Shown piece after piece: positions 29,018 to 38,052 of a stretch of 64,000 bases of DNA (its first letter is position 1; each line of letters begins with the position of its first letter). The stretch comes from Hydrogenophaga borbori (GTDB lineage Bacteria; Pseudomonadota; Gammaproteobacteria; Burkholderiales; Burkholderiaceae_C). Made by a program: the position numbers and the translations under genes. The notes beneath the pieces are model-generated. The model saw only the letters and a program-made list of their open reading frames with translations. It did no database searches and was not told where the DNA came from. The stretch lies in contig NZ_QVLS01000005.1 of the NCBI RefSeq assembly GCF_003417535.1, forward strand, positions 7,501 through 71,500. Reading direction: 5' to 3'.

Positions 29018-29722
29018 TTAGTCGCGCGCCGGGATGTGGAGGCCGCGCTGCACGGCGGGGCGCGCGACGAAAGCCTCGAGCACGCGCTGCACCTCGGGGA
29101 AGTCCTGGAAGCCGACGATCTCGCCCGCGCCATAGAAGCCCACGAGGTTGCGCACCCAGGGAAAGGTGGCGATGTCGGCGATGGTGTACTGCTCGCCCAT
29201 GATCCAGCGCTTGCCCTTGAGGTGCTGGTCGAGCACCGCCAGCAGGCGCTTGCTCTCGTTCACGTAGCGGTCGCGCGGGCGCTTGTCCTCGAAGTCCTTG
29301 CCGGCGAATTTGTGGAAGAAGCCGAGCTGGCCGAACATGGGGCCGATGCCGCCCATCTGGAACATCAGCCACTGCAGGGTCTCGTAGCGCGCGCCGGTGT
29401 CGCGGGGCAGGAGCTGGCCGCTCTTGCTGGCCAGGTAGACCAGGATGGCGCCCGATTCCCACAGCGCCAGCGGTGTGCCCTCGGGGCCCTGCGGGTCGAT
29501 GATGGCCGGGATCTTGTTGTTTGGGTTGAGCGAGAGGAACTCGGGCGAGAGCTGGTCATTGGTGTCGAAGCGCACCAGGTGGGGCTCGTACGGCAGGCCG
29601 GTCTCTTCCAGGGCGATGGACACCTTCACGCCGTTGGGCGTGGGCAGGGAGTAGAGCTGGAGGCGGTCCGGGTGCCGGGCCGGCCACTTCTTCGTGATCG
29701 GGAAGCTGTCGAGAGCGGTCAT
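29018..29722 (-). CDS. glutathione S-transferase (YghU-like)
   Basis: 234 residues. Thioredoxin-like N-domain with LYSLPTPNGVKVSIALEETGLPYEPHLV and the glutathione-binding ESGAILVYLA (cis-Pro segment NNKIPAIID before it). The helical C-domain contains RWIMGEQYTIADIATFPW, a conserved N-capping box. NGVKVS instead of a Tyr/Ser/Cys catalytic motif is usual for Nu-class/YghU-type enzymes with disulfide-bond reductase activity. Start MTALDSFPITKKWP has SD AAGGAGA 7 nt upstream; a Met 22 codons upstream is rejected. Confidence 0.93.
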   Translation of the reverse strand: MTALDSFPITKKWPARHPDRLQLYSLPTPNGVKVSIALEETGLPYEPHLVRFDTNDQLSPEFLSLNPNNKIPAIIDPQGPEGTPLALWESGAILVYLASKSGQLLPRDTGARYETLQWLMFQMGGIGPMFGQLGFFHKFAGKDFEDKRPRDRYVNESKRLLAVLDQHLKGKRWIMGEQYTIADIATFPWVRNLVGFYGAGEIVGFQDFPEVQRVLEAFVARPAVQRGLHIPARD

Positions 29723-29817
29723 GGGTTCTCCTTGGGGTGCGCGCATTGTGCGGTCCGCCCCGCGTGGCCCCAGGGATTGCAGGGGCATCGATAATCCGTT
29801 CTCTCCCGCGATTTCCG

Positions 29818-30219
29818 ATGCCCACCCCCACCAGCGCGCCCTGTCCCTGCGGCCGCGGCCCCGCCTTCAACGCCTGCTGCGGTCGCTACCTCGGCACCGC
29901 CACCGCCGCCCCCGACGCCGAATCGCTCATGCGCTCGCGCTACAGCGCCTTCGTGCGCGGCGACGTGGCGCACCTGCTGGCCACCTGGCACGCCAGCACG
30001 CGGCCGGCCACGCTGGACCTGGAGCCTGGCGTGAAATGGCTGGGGCTGCAGGTGCGCGCGCACCGCGCCATCGACGCCGAGCACGCCGAGGTGGAGTTCG
30101 TCGCGCGCTCGCGCGTGGCGGGCCGGGGCCAGCGCCTGCACGAGCGCAGCCGCTTCGTGCGCGAGGGCGGGCAGTGGTTCTACGTGGACGGCGATTTTCC
30201 GAACAAGGACAAGTGGTGA
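29818..30219 (+). CDS. YchJ family protein
   Basis: 133 residues. An N-terminal SEC-C-like metal site (CPCGRGPAFNACCGRYL) is followed by an NTF2-like domain (SLMRSRYSAFVRGDVAHLLATWH...FVREGGQWFYVDGD), the standard YchJ architecture. Function unknown. The start MPTPTSAPCPCG is chosen because the Cys motif normally lies within the first 20 residues. A GATAAT -10-like hexamer sits at 29790-29795. Its TGA overlaps the GTG start of the next gene. Confidence 0.9.
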   Translation: MPTPTSAPCPCGRGPAFNACCGRYLGTATAAPDAESLMRSRYSAFVRGDVAHLLATWHASTRPATLDLEPGVKWLGLQVRAHRAIDAEHAEVEFVARSRVAGRGQRLHERSRFVREGGQWFYVDGDFPNKDKW

Positions 30220-30857
30220 GCTTCGAGGCGATTTTGTTTGACTGCGACGGCGTGCTGGTCGACAGCGAACCCATCACCAACGGTGTGCTGCGCGAGTCGC
30301 TCATCGAGGCCGGCTGGGCGATTTCGCCCGCGGATTGCGAGCGCCTGTTCATCGGCCGCGCGGTGCGCGACCAGCGCGCGCTGATCGAGCAGCACACCGG
30401 CCGCCCCTGGTCCGAGGAATGGCTGCAGGCCTTCTATGCGCGGCGCAATCAGCGCCTGCGCGCCGAGCTCAAGGCCATCGATGGCGTGCACGAGGCCGTG
30501 GCGCGGCTGCACGGGTCGGTGGGCGGGCGCATCGCCTGTGCCTCGGGCGCCGACCGCGCCAAGGTGGTGATGCAGCTCGAGCAGGTGGACCTGGCGCGCT
30601 GGTTCGGCGACGCCGTCTTCAGCGGCCACGACCTGCCGCGCTCCAAGCCCGCGCCCGACGTCTACCTGGCCGCCGCCGCGCACCTGGGGGTGGACCCGAA
30701 GCGCTGCCTGGTCATCGAGGACACCGCGCCCGGCGCCCAGGCCGGCCTGGCCGCGGGTGCCACGGTCTGGGGTTTCTGCACCCAGGGCCATGGCCGTGCC
30801 TTCGAGGGCCTGCCGGTGGCGCGGGTGTTTCACCACATGCGCGAGCTGCGGCTCTGA
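30216..30857 (+). CDS. HAD-IA family hydrolase (phosphoglycolate phosphatase/beta-phosphoglucomutase-like)
   Basis: 213 residues. HAD motifs: DxD in LFDCDGVLVDSE, Ser in ACASGAD, Lys in RSKPAPDVYLAAA and the acidic pair in CLVIEDTAPGAQAG. A helical cap of subfamily I lies between motifs 1 and 2. GTG start at 30216 overlaps the ychJ stop (GTGA), so the two are translationally coupled. Sugar-phosphate substrate not determinable. Confidence 0.92.
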   Translation: MSFEAILFDCDGVLVDSEPITNGVLRESLIEAGWAISPADCERLFIGRAVRDQRALIEQHTGRPWSEEWLQAFYARRNQRLRAELKAIDGVHEAVARLHGSVGGRIACASGADRAKVVMQLEQVDLARWFGDAVFSGHDLPRSKPAPDVYLAAAAHLGVDPKRCLVIEDTAPGAQAGLAAGATVWGFCTQGHGRAFEGLPVARVFHHMRELRL

Positions 30858-30869
30858 GCGGGGCGCGGC

Positions 30870-31991
30870 TCAGCCGCCGCGCCAGAGCCGGCCCTCGTCG
30901 ATATCCGCCAGCGTGCGGCAGCCCGTCAGCGCCATCGCCATCTCCAGCTCCGCGCGCAGCAGGTGCAGCACGTGCGCCACGCCGGTCGCGCCGGCGGTGG
31001 CCAGGCCATGCAGCACGGGTCGGCCCACCAGCACGGCCGAGGCGCCCAGGGCCAGCGCCTTGAACACGTCGGTGCCGCGGCGCACGCCACCATCCAGCAG
31101 CAGGGGCAGGCGGCCGTTCACGGCGCGCGCGATGGCGGGCAGGGCATCGATGGTGGCGGGCACGGTGTCGAGCACGCGCCCGCCGTGGTTGGAGACGATC
31201 GCGCCGGCCAGGCCCTCATCGGCCGCGCGCACGGCGTCCGCGGGCGAGAGCACGCCCTTCAACAGAATGGGCAGCGCGGTCTGCTCGCGCAGCCAGGCGA
31301 TGTCGCGCCAGGTCAGCGCCGTGTCCACCAGCGGGCTGCCGAACAGGGGCGGGCGGCCCAGGGGCGCGGTGTGGGGCGGCAGGGCCCGCGCGCCCTGCAG
31401 GTTCACGGCGCTCAGGCCCGGCGGCAGCGTGAAGCCGGCGCGCTGCTCCCGGTTGCGCGGGCCGCTCACGGGGGCGTCCACCGTCACCACCAGGGCGCGG
31501 TAGCCCGCGGCTTGCACGCGGTGCACCAGCTCGCGGGTGAAGCCGCGGTCGTGCTGCACATAGAGCTGGAACCACAGCGGCGCGGTGGCCTGGCGCGCCA
31601 GCGCTTCCAATGGCAGGCCGGCCTGCGTGCTCACCACCATGCCCGCGCCCAGGGCGGAGGCGGCGAGCGCCGTGGCCATTTCGCCGTCGGGGTGGGCGAG
31701 CTGCTGGTAGGCCACCGGGGCGACGAAGATGGGGTGCTCGAAGGCCTGGCCCAGCAGCGTGAGCCGGGTGTGGCCGCCGGCCAGTTCGGCCAGCGCGCGC
31801 GGCGCCAGGCGCAGGCGCTGGAAGGCGGCCTGGTTCTCGCGCAGCGTGATTTCATCCGCCGCGCCGCCCTGCAGCCAGGCCCAGGCCGCGGGGGTCATGC
31901 GTTCGCGCGCCAGCGGTTCGTAGTCGCTGACGGCGGCCACCTCGGGCGGGATCTGCGCCAGCGGTGGCTTCATGTCGCGTGGGCTCACCAT
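30870..31991 (-). CDS. FMN-dependent alpha-hydroxy-acid oxidase/dehydrogenase
   Basis: 373 residues of the LldD/lactate oxidase/glycolate oxidase family. Seen: AWAWLQGGAADEITLRENQAAF, the FMN segment FVAPVAYQQLAHPDGE, active-site VDAPVSGPRNRE (Arg), KGVLSPADAVRAADEG (Lys), catalytic His in IVSNHGGRVLDT and phosphate-binding LDGGVRRGTDVFKALALGASAVLVGRP. The GLSAVNLQ region marks loop 4. ATG 31991 has GAGGT upstream; MKPPLAQ 6 codons in is an alternative. It follows the PKHD gene by 7 nt, so may be cotranscribed. Substrate uncertain (lactate, glycolate or mandelate type). Confidence 0.9.
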   Translation of the reverse strand: MVSPRDMKPPLAQIPPEVAAVSDYEPLARERMTPAAWAWLQGGAADEITLRENQAAFQRLRLAPRALAELAGGHTRLTLLGQAFEHPIFVAPVAYQQLAHPDGEMATALAASALGAGMVVSTQAGLPLEALARQATAPLWFQLYVQHDRGFTRELVHRVQAAGYRALVVTVDAPVSGPRNREQRAGFTLPPGLSAVNLQGARALPPHTAPLGRPPLFGSPLVDTALTWRDIAWLREQTALPILLKGVLSPADAVRAADEGLAGAIVSNHGGRVLDTVPATIDALPAIARAVNGRLPLLLDGGVRRGTDVFKALALGASAVLVGRPVLHGLATAGATGVAHVLHLLRAELEMAMALTGCRTLADIDEGRLWRGG

Positions 31992-31998
31992 GGCGACC

Positions 31999-32679
31999 TC
32001 AGGTGTTCGCCCATTGCCGCAGCAGGTTGTGGTACACGCCGGTGAGGCGGTCCAGCGCGGGGTGACCGGGCGCGTCGCGCACGAGTTGCTGGATGGCGGT
32101 GTCGAGTTCGAGCATCAGTGTGCGCTGGCTGTCGTCGCGCACCAGGCTCTGGACCCAGAAGAAGGCCGCCAGCCGCACGCCGCGCGTGACCGGGGTGACG
32201 TGGTGCAGGCTGGTGCCGGGGTAGAGCACCAGGTCGCCGGCCGCCAGCTTGGCGCTGTGCTGGCCGAAGCTGTCCTGCACGGTCAGCTCGCCGCCGTCGT
32301 ACTCGTGTGGCTCGCTGAAGAACAGGGTGGCCGACAGGTCGCTGCGCACCCGGTGCGGCGTGCCCGGCACGCTGAAGATGGCCGCGTCCACGTGCGCGCC
32401 GTACCGGCCGCCGCCCTGGTAGCGGTTGAAGCGCGGCGGCAGCACCTTCAGGGGCAGGGCGGCCGACAGGAAGAGCGGGTGCTGGCCCAGGGCCTGCAGG
32501 ATCAGGTCGCCCACCTGGCGCGCCGCCGGCTGGTCGTCGCCCAACTGCTGGTTGTGCTTGACCTGGGCGGCCAGGTGGCCGGCGGTGGCGCGGCCGTCGG
32601 TCCAGTCCGCGGCCTCCAGCGACTGGCGGCACTGGCGCAGCTGCTCGGGCGTCAGCACCTGGGGAATACGCAGCATCAT
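31999..32679 (-). CDS. PKHD-type Fe(II)/2-oxoglutarate dioxygenase (PiuC/YbiX-like)
   Basis: 226 residues. The N-terminal [26 protein letters not shown] is typical of the PKHD/PiuC family. The HxD...H iron site is in [10 protein letters not shown] (His96, Asp98) and [14 protein letters not shown] (His160, with Arg for 2-oxoglutarate). Such genes are often iron-regulated and sit near siderophore receptors; here a Fur-box-like sequence lies just upstream but no TonB receptor gene is in the window. Two adjacent ATGs (32679, 32676) can serve as start. Confidence 0.93.
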   Translation of the reverse strand: MMLRIPQVLTPEQLRQCRQSLEAADWTDGRATAGHLAAQVKHNQQLGDDQPAARQVGDLILQALGQHPLFLSAALPLKVLPPRFNRYQGGGRYGAHVDAAIFSVPGTPHRVRSDLSATLFFSEPHEYDGGELTVQDSFGQHSAKLAAGDLVLYPGTSLHHVTPVTRGVRLAAFFWVQSLVRDDSQRTLMLELDTAIQQLVRDAPGHPALDRLTGVYHNLLRQWANT

Positions 32680-32693
32680 GGGCAGGCAATTTA

Positions 32694-32712
32694 AATGAGA
32701 ACGATTCCCGAT
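32694..32712 (-). promoter_or_regulatory. candidate Fur box upstream of the PKHD hydroxylase gene
   Basis: AATGAGAACGATTCCCGAT matches the 7-1-7 Fur arrangement (TGATAATNATTATCA) at 9 of 14 informative positions and has the AT-rich TTTAAATGAGAA flank seen in betaproteobacterial sites. It ends about 15 nt from the start codon. Moderate support only. Confidence 0.5.
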
Positions 32713-32734
32713 TGTGACCGGCTTTTGTCCGGAG

Positions 32735-32809
32735 ACACCGCGGAGCCGGCTTGGCCGGGCCGAAGCCGCCTTGCGGGGCGGGCCACGCTCGGCGGGGCCA
32801 CTGGCCCCC
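32735..32809. repeat. GC-rich intergenic run, probable Comamonadaceae repeat relative
   Basis: Gap between the AraC and PKHD genes, rich in alternating GGCC/CCGG-type short palindromes (GGAGCCGGCTTGGCCGGGCC, then GGGCGGGCCACG, GGGGCCACTGGCCCC). No coding signal. The GGGGCCACTGGCCCC hairpin at 32795-32809 abuts the araC-type stop codon and could terminate that transcript. Confidence 0.45.
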
Positions 32810-33832
32810 TCAGCGTCGCCGGAAGTCGCCGGGTGACTGTCCCGTCCAGGCCCGGAAGGCGCGGATGAAGCTCTTCTCGTTGCGAAAGCCCGCCGCCTCG
32901 GCCACCTGTTTGATGGGCCGGTCGGTGCGCAGCAGCAGCTGGCTGGCGCGTTCGCGCCGCACCTCGTCCTTCAGGGCCTGCAAATGGGCGCCTTCTTCCC
33001 TCAGCTGGCGGTGCAGGGTGCGTGCCGAGGTGTGCAGCAGGGCGGCCAGGTCGTCGGCGTTGTGGGTGTCCAGCGGCTGGCGGGCCAGCAGCTGGCGCAC
33101 GCGCTGCACCAGCAGGCGGTCGCGCCGGTAGGAGCGCACCGTCAGCGGCAGCGCGCGCTGCAGCAGCTGGCTCATGGCGGCTTCGTCGCGGCGCAGGGGC
33201 AGGGCGAGGTAGCGCGCGTCGAAGTGGATGGCGGCCTGGTCCGCGCCGAAGCGGGCCGGGGCGTCGAACAGCACCGCGTAGGCCTCGACGTGCGGCGGCG
33301 GCGCGTAGGGGAAATGCGCCTCCAGCAGGGGGATGCGCGAGTCCACGAACCAGGCCGCCAGGCCGTGGATGTTGCGCAGCACCGAGACCACGCACAGCTC
33401 GGTGAGCGGGCCGGGGTCGCGGCGCAGGCGCAGGTTGATGGCGGCGCGCTCGCCGCTGGTCTCGACCGAGAGCGCGACCGCGTCGGCCAGCAGGCCGTGG
33501 TGGCGGCACCAGCGCTTGAGCGCCACCGCCAGCGTGGGCGAGGACAGCGAGGCGCGCGCCAGCAGCCCGTAGCTGCCCCAGGGCAGCGCGCGCTCGAAGC
33601 AGCCCAGGGCCTCGTCGTCGAGCTCGCGCATGGCCGCGTAGGACACGGCCTCCATCTGCGCGGCGGTGATGCGCGCGTGCGGATCATTCAGGCGTTCTGG
33701 CGGAATTTGTGCCTGCGCCAGGGCCGCCGCGGGGTCCATGCCGCGCGCCCGGTAGGCCAGCGCCATGGCCTGGACCAGTGCCATGGGCGTGAGGGCGGGG
33801 CCGGGCAGCAGGTCGGGGGTGTCCGCGGGCAT
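32810..33832 (-). CDS. AraC family transcriptional regulator
   Basis: 340 residues. An N-terminal AraC arabinose-binding-like domain ([38 protein letters not shown]..., [33 protein letters not shown]) precedes the C-terminal double HTH ([72 protein letters not shown]). Start [11 protein letters not shown] lies 118 nt from the divergent liuB start, making this a candidate regulator of the second leucine cluster; the effector is unknown. Confidence 0.92.
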   Translation of the reverse strand: MPADTPDLLPGPALTPMALVQAMALAYRARGMDPAAALAQAQIPPERLNDPHARITAAQMEAVSYAAMRELDDEALGCFERALPWGSYGLLARASLSSPTLAVALKRWCRHHGLLADAVALSVETSGERAAINLRLRRDPGPLTELCVVSVLRNIHGLAAWFVDSRIPLLEAHFPYAPPPHVEAYAVLFDAPARFGADQAAIHFDARYLALPLRRDEAAMSQLLQRALPLTVRSYRRDRLLVQRVRQLLARQPLDTHNADDLAALLHTSARTLHRQLREEGAHLQALKDEVRRERASQLLLRTDRPIKQVAEAAGFRNEKSFIRAFRAWTGQSPGDFRRR

Positions 33833-33950
33833 GGCGCGAGTGTGCCACCGCGCCAGGCTTGCTGGCGCGATTTGCAACCGCCATGGCGGCCGGCGGCGGC
33901 GGCCCGGGGTGTACCCTCGCCCTTCGTTCGCCCACCACACGAGACAGGCC

Positions 33951-35558
33951 ATGCCCATCCTGGAGACCAAGCTCAACCCCCGATCGGCCGAATTCCAGGC
34001 CAACGCCGAGGCCATGCGCGCCCAGGTGGAGGACCTCAGGGTCCAGCTCGCCCAGGCCGCCCAAGGCGGCGGCGAGGCCGCGCGCGCCAAGCACGTCAAG
34101 CGCGGCAAGCTGCTGCCGCGCGAGCGCGTCCAGATGCTGCTGGACCCCGGCACGCCCTTCCTGGAGCTGGCGCCCCTGGCCGCGCACGGCATGTACCACG
34201 GCGACGCGCCCTGCGCCGGCCTGATCGCCGGCATTGGCCGGGTGAGCGGCGTCGACTGCCTGATCGTCTGCAACGACGCCACCGTCAAGGGCGGCACCTA
34301 CTACCCCATGACGGTGAAGAAGCACCTGCGGGCGCAGGAGGTGGCGATGCAGAACCAGCTGCCCTGCATCTACCTGGTGGACTCGGGCGGCGCCAACCTG
34401 CCCAACCAGGACGACGTCTTCCCCGACCGCGAGCACTTCGGCCGCATCTTCTACAACCAGGCCAACATGAGCGCGCAGGGCATCGCGCAGATCGCGGTGG
34501 TGATGGGCTCGTGCACCGCCGGCGGCGCCTACGTGCCCGCCATGAGCGACGAGACCATCATCGTGAAGAACCAGGGCACCATCTTTCTGGGCGGCCCGCC
34601 GCTGGTGAAGGCCGCCATCGGCGAGGTGGTGAGCGCCGAGGACCTGGGCGGCGGCGACGTGCACACGCGCCTCTCGGGCGTGGCCGACCACCTGGCGCAG
34701 AACGACGCCCACGCCATCGCGCTGGCGCGCCAGGCCGTGGCCACGCTGAACCGCCGCAAGGAGGCGAGGCAGGCGCTGATCGAGCCGCGCGCGCCCAAGT
34801 ACCCGTCCGAGGAGCTGTACGGCGTCATCCCCACCGACACCCGCAAGCCCTACGACGTGCGCGAGGTCATCGCGCGCCTGGTCGACGGCTCCGAGTTCCA
34901 CGAGTTCAAGGCGCGCTTTGGCAGCACCCTGGTCTGCGGCTTCGCGCACATCGAAGGCATGCCCATCGGCATCGTGGCCAACAACGGCGTGCTGTTCTCC
35001 GAAAGCGCGCAGAAGGGCGCGCACTTCATCGAGCTGTGCGGCCAGCGCAAGGTGCCGCTGCTGTTCCTGCAGAACATCACCGGCTTCATGGTGGGGCGCA
35101 AGTACGAAAACGAGGGCATCGCGCGCCACGGCGCCAAGATGGTGACGGCCGTGGCCACGGTGCAGGTGCCCAAGTTCACCATCATCATCGGCGGCAGCTA
35201 CGGCGCGGGCAACTACGGCATGTGCGGCCGCGCCTACAGCCCGCGCTTCCTCTGGATGTGGCCCAACGCGCGCATCAGCGTCATGGGCGGCGAGCAGGCC
35301 GCGAGCGTGCTGGCCACCGTCAAGCGCGACGGCATCGAGGCCAAGGGCGGTTCCTGGAGCGCCGAGGAAGAAGCGAAATTCAAGCAGCCCCTGCTCGACC
35401 AGTTCGCGCACCAGTCCCACCCCTATTTCTCCAGCGCCCGCCTGTGGGACGACGGCGTGATCGACCCCGCCGACACGCGCCGCGTGCTGGCGCTGGCGAT
35501 GTCGGCCACGCTGAACGCGCCCATCGGCGATCCCAAGTTCGGCGTGTTCCGCATGTGA
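33951..35558 (+). CDS. liuB: methylcrotonoyl-CoA carboxylase beta subunit (carboxyltransferase)
   Basis: Carboxyltransferase half of the enzyme that carboxylates 3-methylcrotonyl-CoA. 535 residues, the usual MCC-beta length. Visible: [62 protein letters not shown] (oxyanion loop), [23 protein letters not shown] and [38 protein letters not shown]. Identity as MCC rather than propionyl-CoA carboxylase is supported by liuC, liuD and liuE following in the same direction. A TACCCT -10-like hexamer is at 33912-33917. Confidence 0.95.
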   Translation: MPILETKLNPRSAEFQANAEAMRAQVEDLRVQLAQAAQGGGEAARAKHVKRGKLLPRERVQMLLDPGTPFLELAPLAAHGMYHGDAPCAGLIAGIGRVSGVDCLIVCNDATVKGGTYYPMTVKKHLRAQEVAMQNQLPCIYLVDSGGANLPNQDDVFPDREHFGRIFYNQANMSAQGIAQIAVVMGSCTAGGAYVPAMSDETIIVKNQGTIFLGGPPLVKAAIGEVVSAEDLGGGDVHTRLSGVADHLAQNDAHAIALARQAVATLNRRKEARQALIEPRAPKYPSEELYGVIPTDTRKPYDVREVIARLVDGSEFHEFKARFGSTLVCGFAHIEGMPIGIVANNGVLFSESAQKGAHFIELCGQRKVPLLFLQNITGFMVGRKYENEGIARHGAKMVTAVATVQVPKFTIIIGGSYGAGNYGMCGRAYSPRFLWMWPNARISVMGGEQAASVLATVKRDGIEAKGGSWSAEEEAKFKQPLLDQFAHQSHPYFSSARLWDDGVIDPADTRRVLALAMSATLNAPIGDPKFGVFRM

Positions 35559-35566
35559 GCGCGGCC

Positions 35567-36082
35567 ATGGACGCCCGCGCCCATTTCCTCACGCTCGCGC
35601 GCTACCACGCCTGGGCCACGCGGCGCCTGCTGGAGGCGGTGTCCGCGCTCGACGAAGAAGCCTACCGGCGCGACGTCGGCCTGTTCTTCAAGAGCGTGCA
35701 CGGCACGCTGAACCACCTGCTGGTGGGCGAAGGCCTGCTGTGGTTCCCCCGCTTCGCGCGTGGCGAATCGCCGGCGCTGGCCTTGGACATGGAGGCCGAG
35801 CCCGACCGCGCGCGGCTCGCGCAGGCGGTGCTCGACGGCGCGCTGGCGTGGGACGGCGCCATCGCCCACTGGGCCGCCGAGCGCTTCGACGGCCGCCTGC
35901 GCTACACGCGCTCGAATGGCGAGGCCGTGGACCTGCCCTTCGCGCCCACGCTGGCCCATGTGTTCAACCACGCCACGCACCACCGCGGCCAGATCACGGC
36001 GGCACTGACCCTGCTGGGGCAGCCGGGGCCCGAACTGGACCTCGTGCGCTACCTGCAGCTGCAGGCAGTTCAGCCCGGCTGA
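35567..36082 (+). CDS. DinB family protein
   Basis: 171 residues forming the four-helix DinB/YfiT fold: FLTLARYHAWATRRLLEAVSAL at the start, LNHLLVGEGLLWF (His50) and HVFNHATHHRGQITAAL with two metal-ligand histidines. Possible thiol-dependent (bacillithiol/glutathione-like) transferase or damage-inducible protein; role unknown. A GTG at 35555 overlapping the liuB stop is an alternative start (4 codons longer). Located inside the leucine operon between liuB and an acyl-CoA dehydrogenase. Confidence 0.88.
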   Translation: MDARAHFLTLARYHAWATRRLLEAVSALDEEAYRRDVGLFFKSVHGTLNHLLVGEGLLWFPRFARGESPALALDMEAEPDRARLAQAVLDGALAWDGAIAHWAAERFDGRLRYTRSNGEAVDLPFAPTLAHVFNHATHHRGQITAALTLLGQPGPELDLVRYLQLQAVQPG

Positions 36083-36112
36083 AGCCGGCCATCCTTGACG
36101 GAGACACCAGCC

Positions 36113-37249
36113 TTGGAACCCACGATCTACGACACCCCCGAGCACCAGACCCTGCGCGAGCAGGTGGCGCGCTTCATCGCGCGCGAGGTGGAGCCGCACG
36201 GCATGGCCTGGGAGCAGCAGGGCTTCGTGCCGCGCGAGGTGCTGCGGCGCATGGGCCAGGCCGGCCTGCTGGGCATCGCCTTTGAGGGCGAACACGGCGG
36301 CGGCGACGCTGATGCGCTGACCAACCTGGTGTTCGCCGAGGCGCTGTCGCAGAGCACCTTCGCCGGCTTCGTGATCACCGTGCTGGTGCACACCGACATG
36401 GCCGGCCCGCACCTGCACCACGCCGGCAACGCCGCGCAGAAGGCCCGGCACCTGCCCAAGGTCTGCGCGGGCGAATCGATCTGCGCGGTGGCGATCACCG
36501 AACCCGGCGCGGGCTCCGACGTCGCCGGCATCCGCACGCGCGCCGTGCGCGAGGGCGATGAATGGGTGCTCAACGGCACCAAGATGTTCATCACCAACGG
36601 CGTGCACGCCGACCTCTACTTCGTCGCGGCCAAGACCGGGCCGGGCAAGCGCGAGGTCTCGATGTTCATCGTCGAGAAGGGCACGCCCGGCTTCAGCGTG
36701 GGCCGCGCGCTGCACAAGACGGGCTGGCTCAGCTCGGACACCGCCGAGCTGGTGTTCGACAACGTGCGCCTCCCCGCCGCCAACCTGCTGGGCGAGGAGG
36801 GCAAGGGCTTCTACGCGGTGATGAAGAACTTCCAGACCGAGCGCATCGCCCTGGGTGCCATGGCCGTGGGCCATTGCCAGCGCGCGCTGCAGCTCACGCT
36901 GGACCACGTGCGCCAGCGCCAGGCCTTCGGCGGGCCGCTGTGGGACCAGCAGGTGATCCGCCAGCGCCTGTCGATGCTCGACGCCAAGGTGCGCGCGGCG
37001 CGCCAGTTCATGTACCACTGTGCCTGGGCGGTCACGCAGGGCAAGGACATCGTGCAGCAGGTGTCGATGCTGAAAGCGCTCACCGGAGAACTGGTGAACG
37101 AGGTGGTGCAGACCTGCCAGCAGTTCCACGGCGGCATGGGCTTCATCCGCGAGACCGCCATCGAGCGCCTGTGGCGCGACGCGCGCGTGCTGGCCATCGG
37201 CGGCGGCGCCACCGAAGTGATGCTGGAAGAGGTTGCGAAGAGGTACTGA
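36113..37249 (+). CDS. acyl-CoA dehydrogenase
   Basis: 378 residues with FAD motifs [11 protein letters not shown] and FITNGVHADLYFVAAK. The classical Glu site reads AIGGGATEV, so the base is more likely Glu in NFQTERIALGAMA, the IVD/LCAD position on helix G. Start choice: a TTG at 36095 gives a longer frame, but GGAGA at 36100-36104 sits 8 nt before a second TTG at 36113 (MEPTIYDTPEHQ), which is therefore preferred. Both are rare TTG starts. It lies between liuB and liuC, so a role in acyl-CoA turnover linked to leucine or terpenoid acids is plausible. Confidence 0.88.
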   Translation: MEPTIYDTPEHQTLREQVARFIAREVEPHGMAWEQQGFVPREVLRRMGQAGLLGIAFEGEHGGGDADALTNLVFAEALSQSTFAGFVITVLVHTDMAGPHLHHAGNAAQKARHLPKVCAGESICAVAITEPGAGSDVAGIRTRAVREGDEWVLNGTKMFITNGVHADLYFVAAKTGPGKREVSMFIVEKGTPGFSVGRALHKTGWLSSDTAELVFDNVRLPAANLLGEEGKGFYAVMKNFQTERIALGAMAVGHCQRALQLTLDHVRQRQAFGGPLWDQQVIRQRLSMLDAKVRAARQFMYHCAWAVTQGKDIVQQVSMLKALTGELVNEVVQTCQQFHGGMGFIRETAIERLWRDARVLAIGGGATEVMLEEVAKRY

Positions 37250-37250
37250 C

Positions 37251-38042
37251 ATGAGCGATGTGATCGAGGTTTCCCGCCCCAGCGCGCACGTGGCGCGCGT
37301 CTGGCTCAACCGCCCCGATGTGCGCAACGCCTTCAACGACGAGGTGATCGCCGCGCTCACGCACGCCTTCGGCGCGCTGGCGCAGGACGCGGACCTGCGC
37401 GTGGTGGTGCTGGGTGCGCACGGCAAGGCCTTCTGCGCCGGCGCCGACCTGAACTGGATGAAGGCCATGGCCGGCTATTCGTGGGAAGAGAACCGCGCCG
37501 ACGCCCAGCGCCTGGCCGACATGCTCTGGACCCTGGACCAGTGCCCGGTGCCCGTGGTGGGGCGCGTGCAGGGCGACTGCTACGCCGGCGGCATGGGCCT
37601 GGCGGCCATCTGCGACGTGCTGGTGGCCGTGGAGGGCGCGACCTTCTGCCTGTCCGAGGCGCGCCTGGGCCTGCTGCCGGCCACCATCAGCCCCTACGTG
37701 GTCCGCGCCATGGGCGCGCAGGCCGCGCGCCGCTACATGGTCACGGCCGAGCGCTTCAGCGCCGCGCAGGCCCACGCCCTGGGCATGGTGCACGAGCTGG
37801 CCACGCCCGAGACGCTGGACGCCACGGTCGAGGGCATCGTGGCCACCCTGGCCAACAACGGACCGGCCGCCGCGCGCGCCTGCAAGGCCCTGGTGCGCGA
37901 CGTCGCCGGCCAGCCGCTCACGGCCGAGCTGCGCGCCGACACCGCGCGCCGCATCGCCGACATCCGCGCCAGCGAGGAAGGCCGCGAAGGCCTGGCCTCC
38001 TTCCTGAACAAGCGCGCGCCGAACTGGCTGCCGCCGCAGTGA
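37251..38042 (+). CDS. liuC: methylglutaconyl-CoA hydratase (enoyl-CoA hydratase family)
   Basis: 263 residues of the crotonase fold. Seen: VWLNRPDVRNAFNDEVI, oxyanion-hole segment GAHGKAFCAGADLNWMK, VGRVQGDCYAGGMGLAAICDVLVAV and catalytic-region SEARLGLLPATISPYVV. LNWMK after CAGAD is typical of LiuC/AUH-type enzymes that make HMG-CoA from 3-methylglutaconyl-CoA. ATG at 37251, directly after the previous TGA. Downstream DUF4126 starts 10 nt later. Confidence 0.93.
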   Translation: MSDVIEVSRPSAHVARVWLNRPDVRNAFNDEVIAALTHAFGALAQDADLRVVVLGAHGKAFCAGADLNWMKAMAGYSWEENRADAQRLADMLWTLDQCPVPVVGRVQGDCYAGGMGLAAICDVLVAVEGATFCLSEARLGLLPATISPYVVRAMGAQAARRYMVTAERFSAAQAHALGMVHELATPETLDATVEGIVATLANNGPAAARACKALVRDVAGQPLTAELRADTARRIADIRASEEGREGLASFLNKRAPNWLPPQ

Positions 38043-38052
38043 GCGCCCGGCC

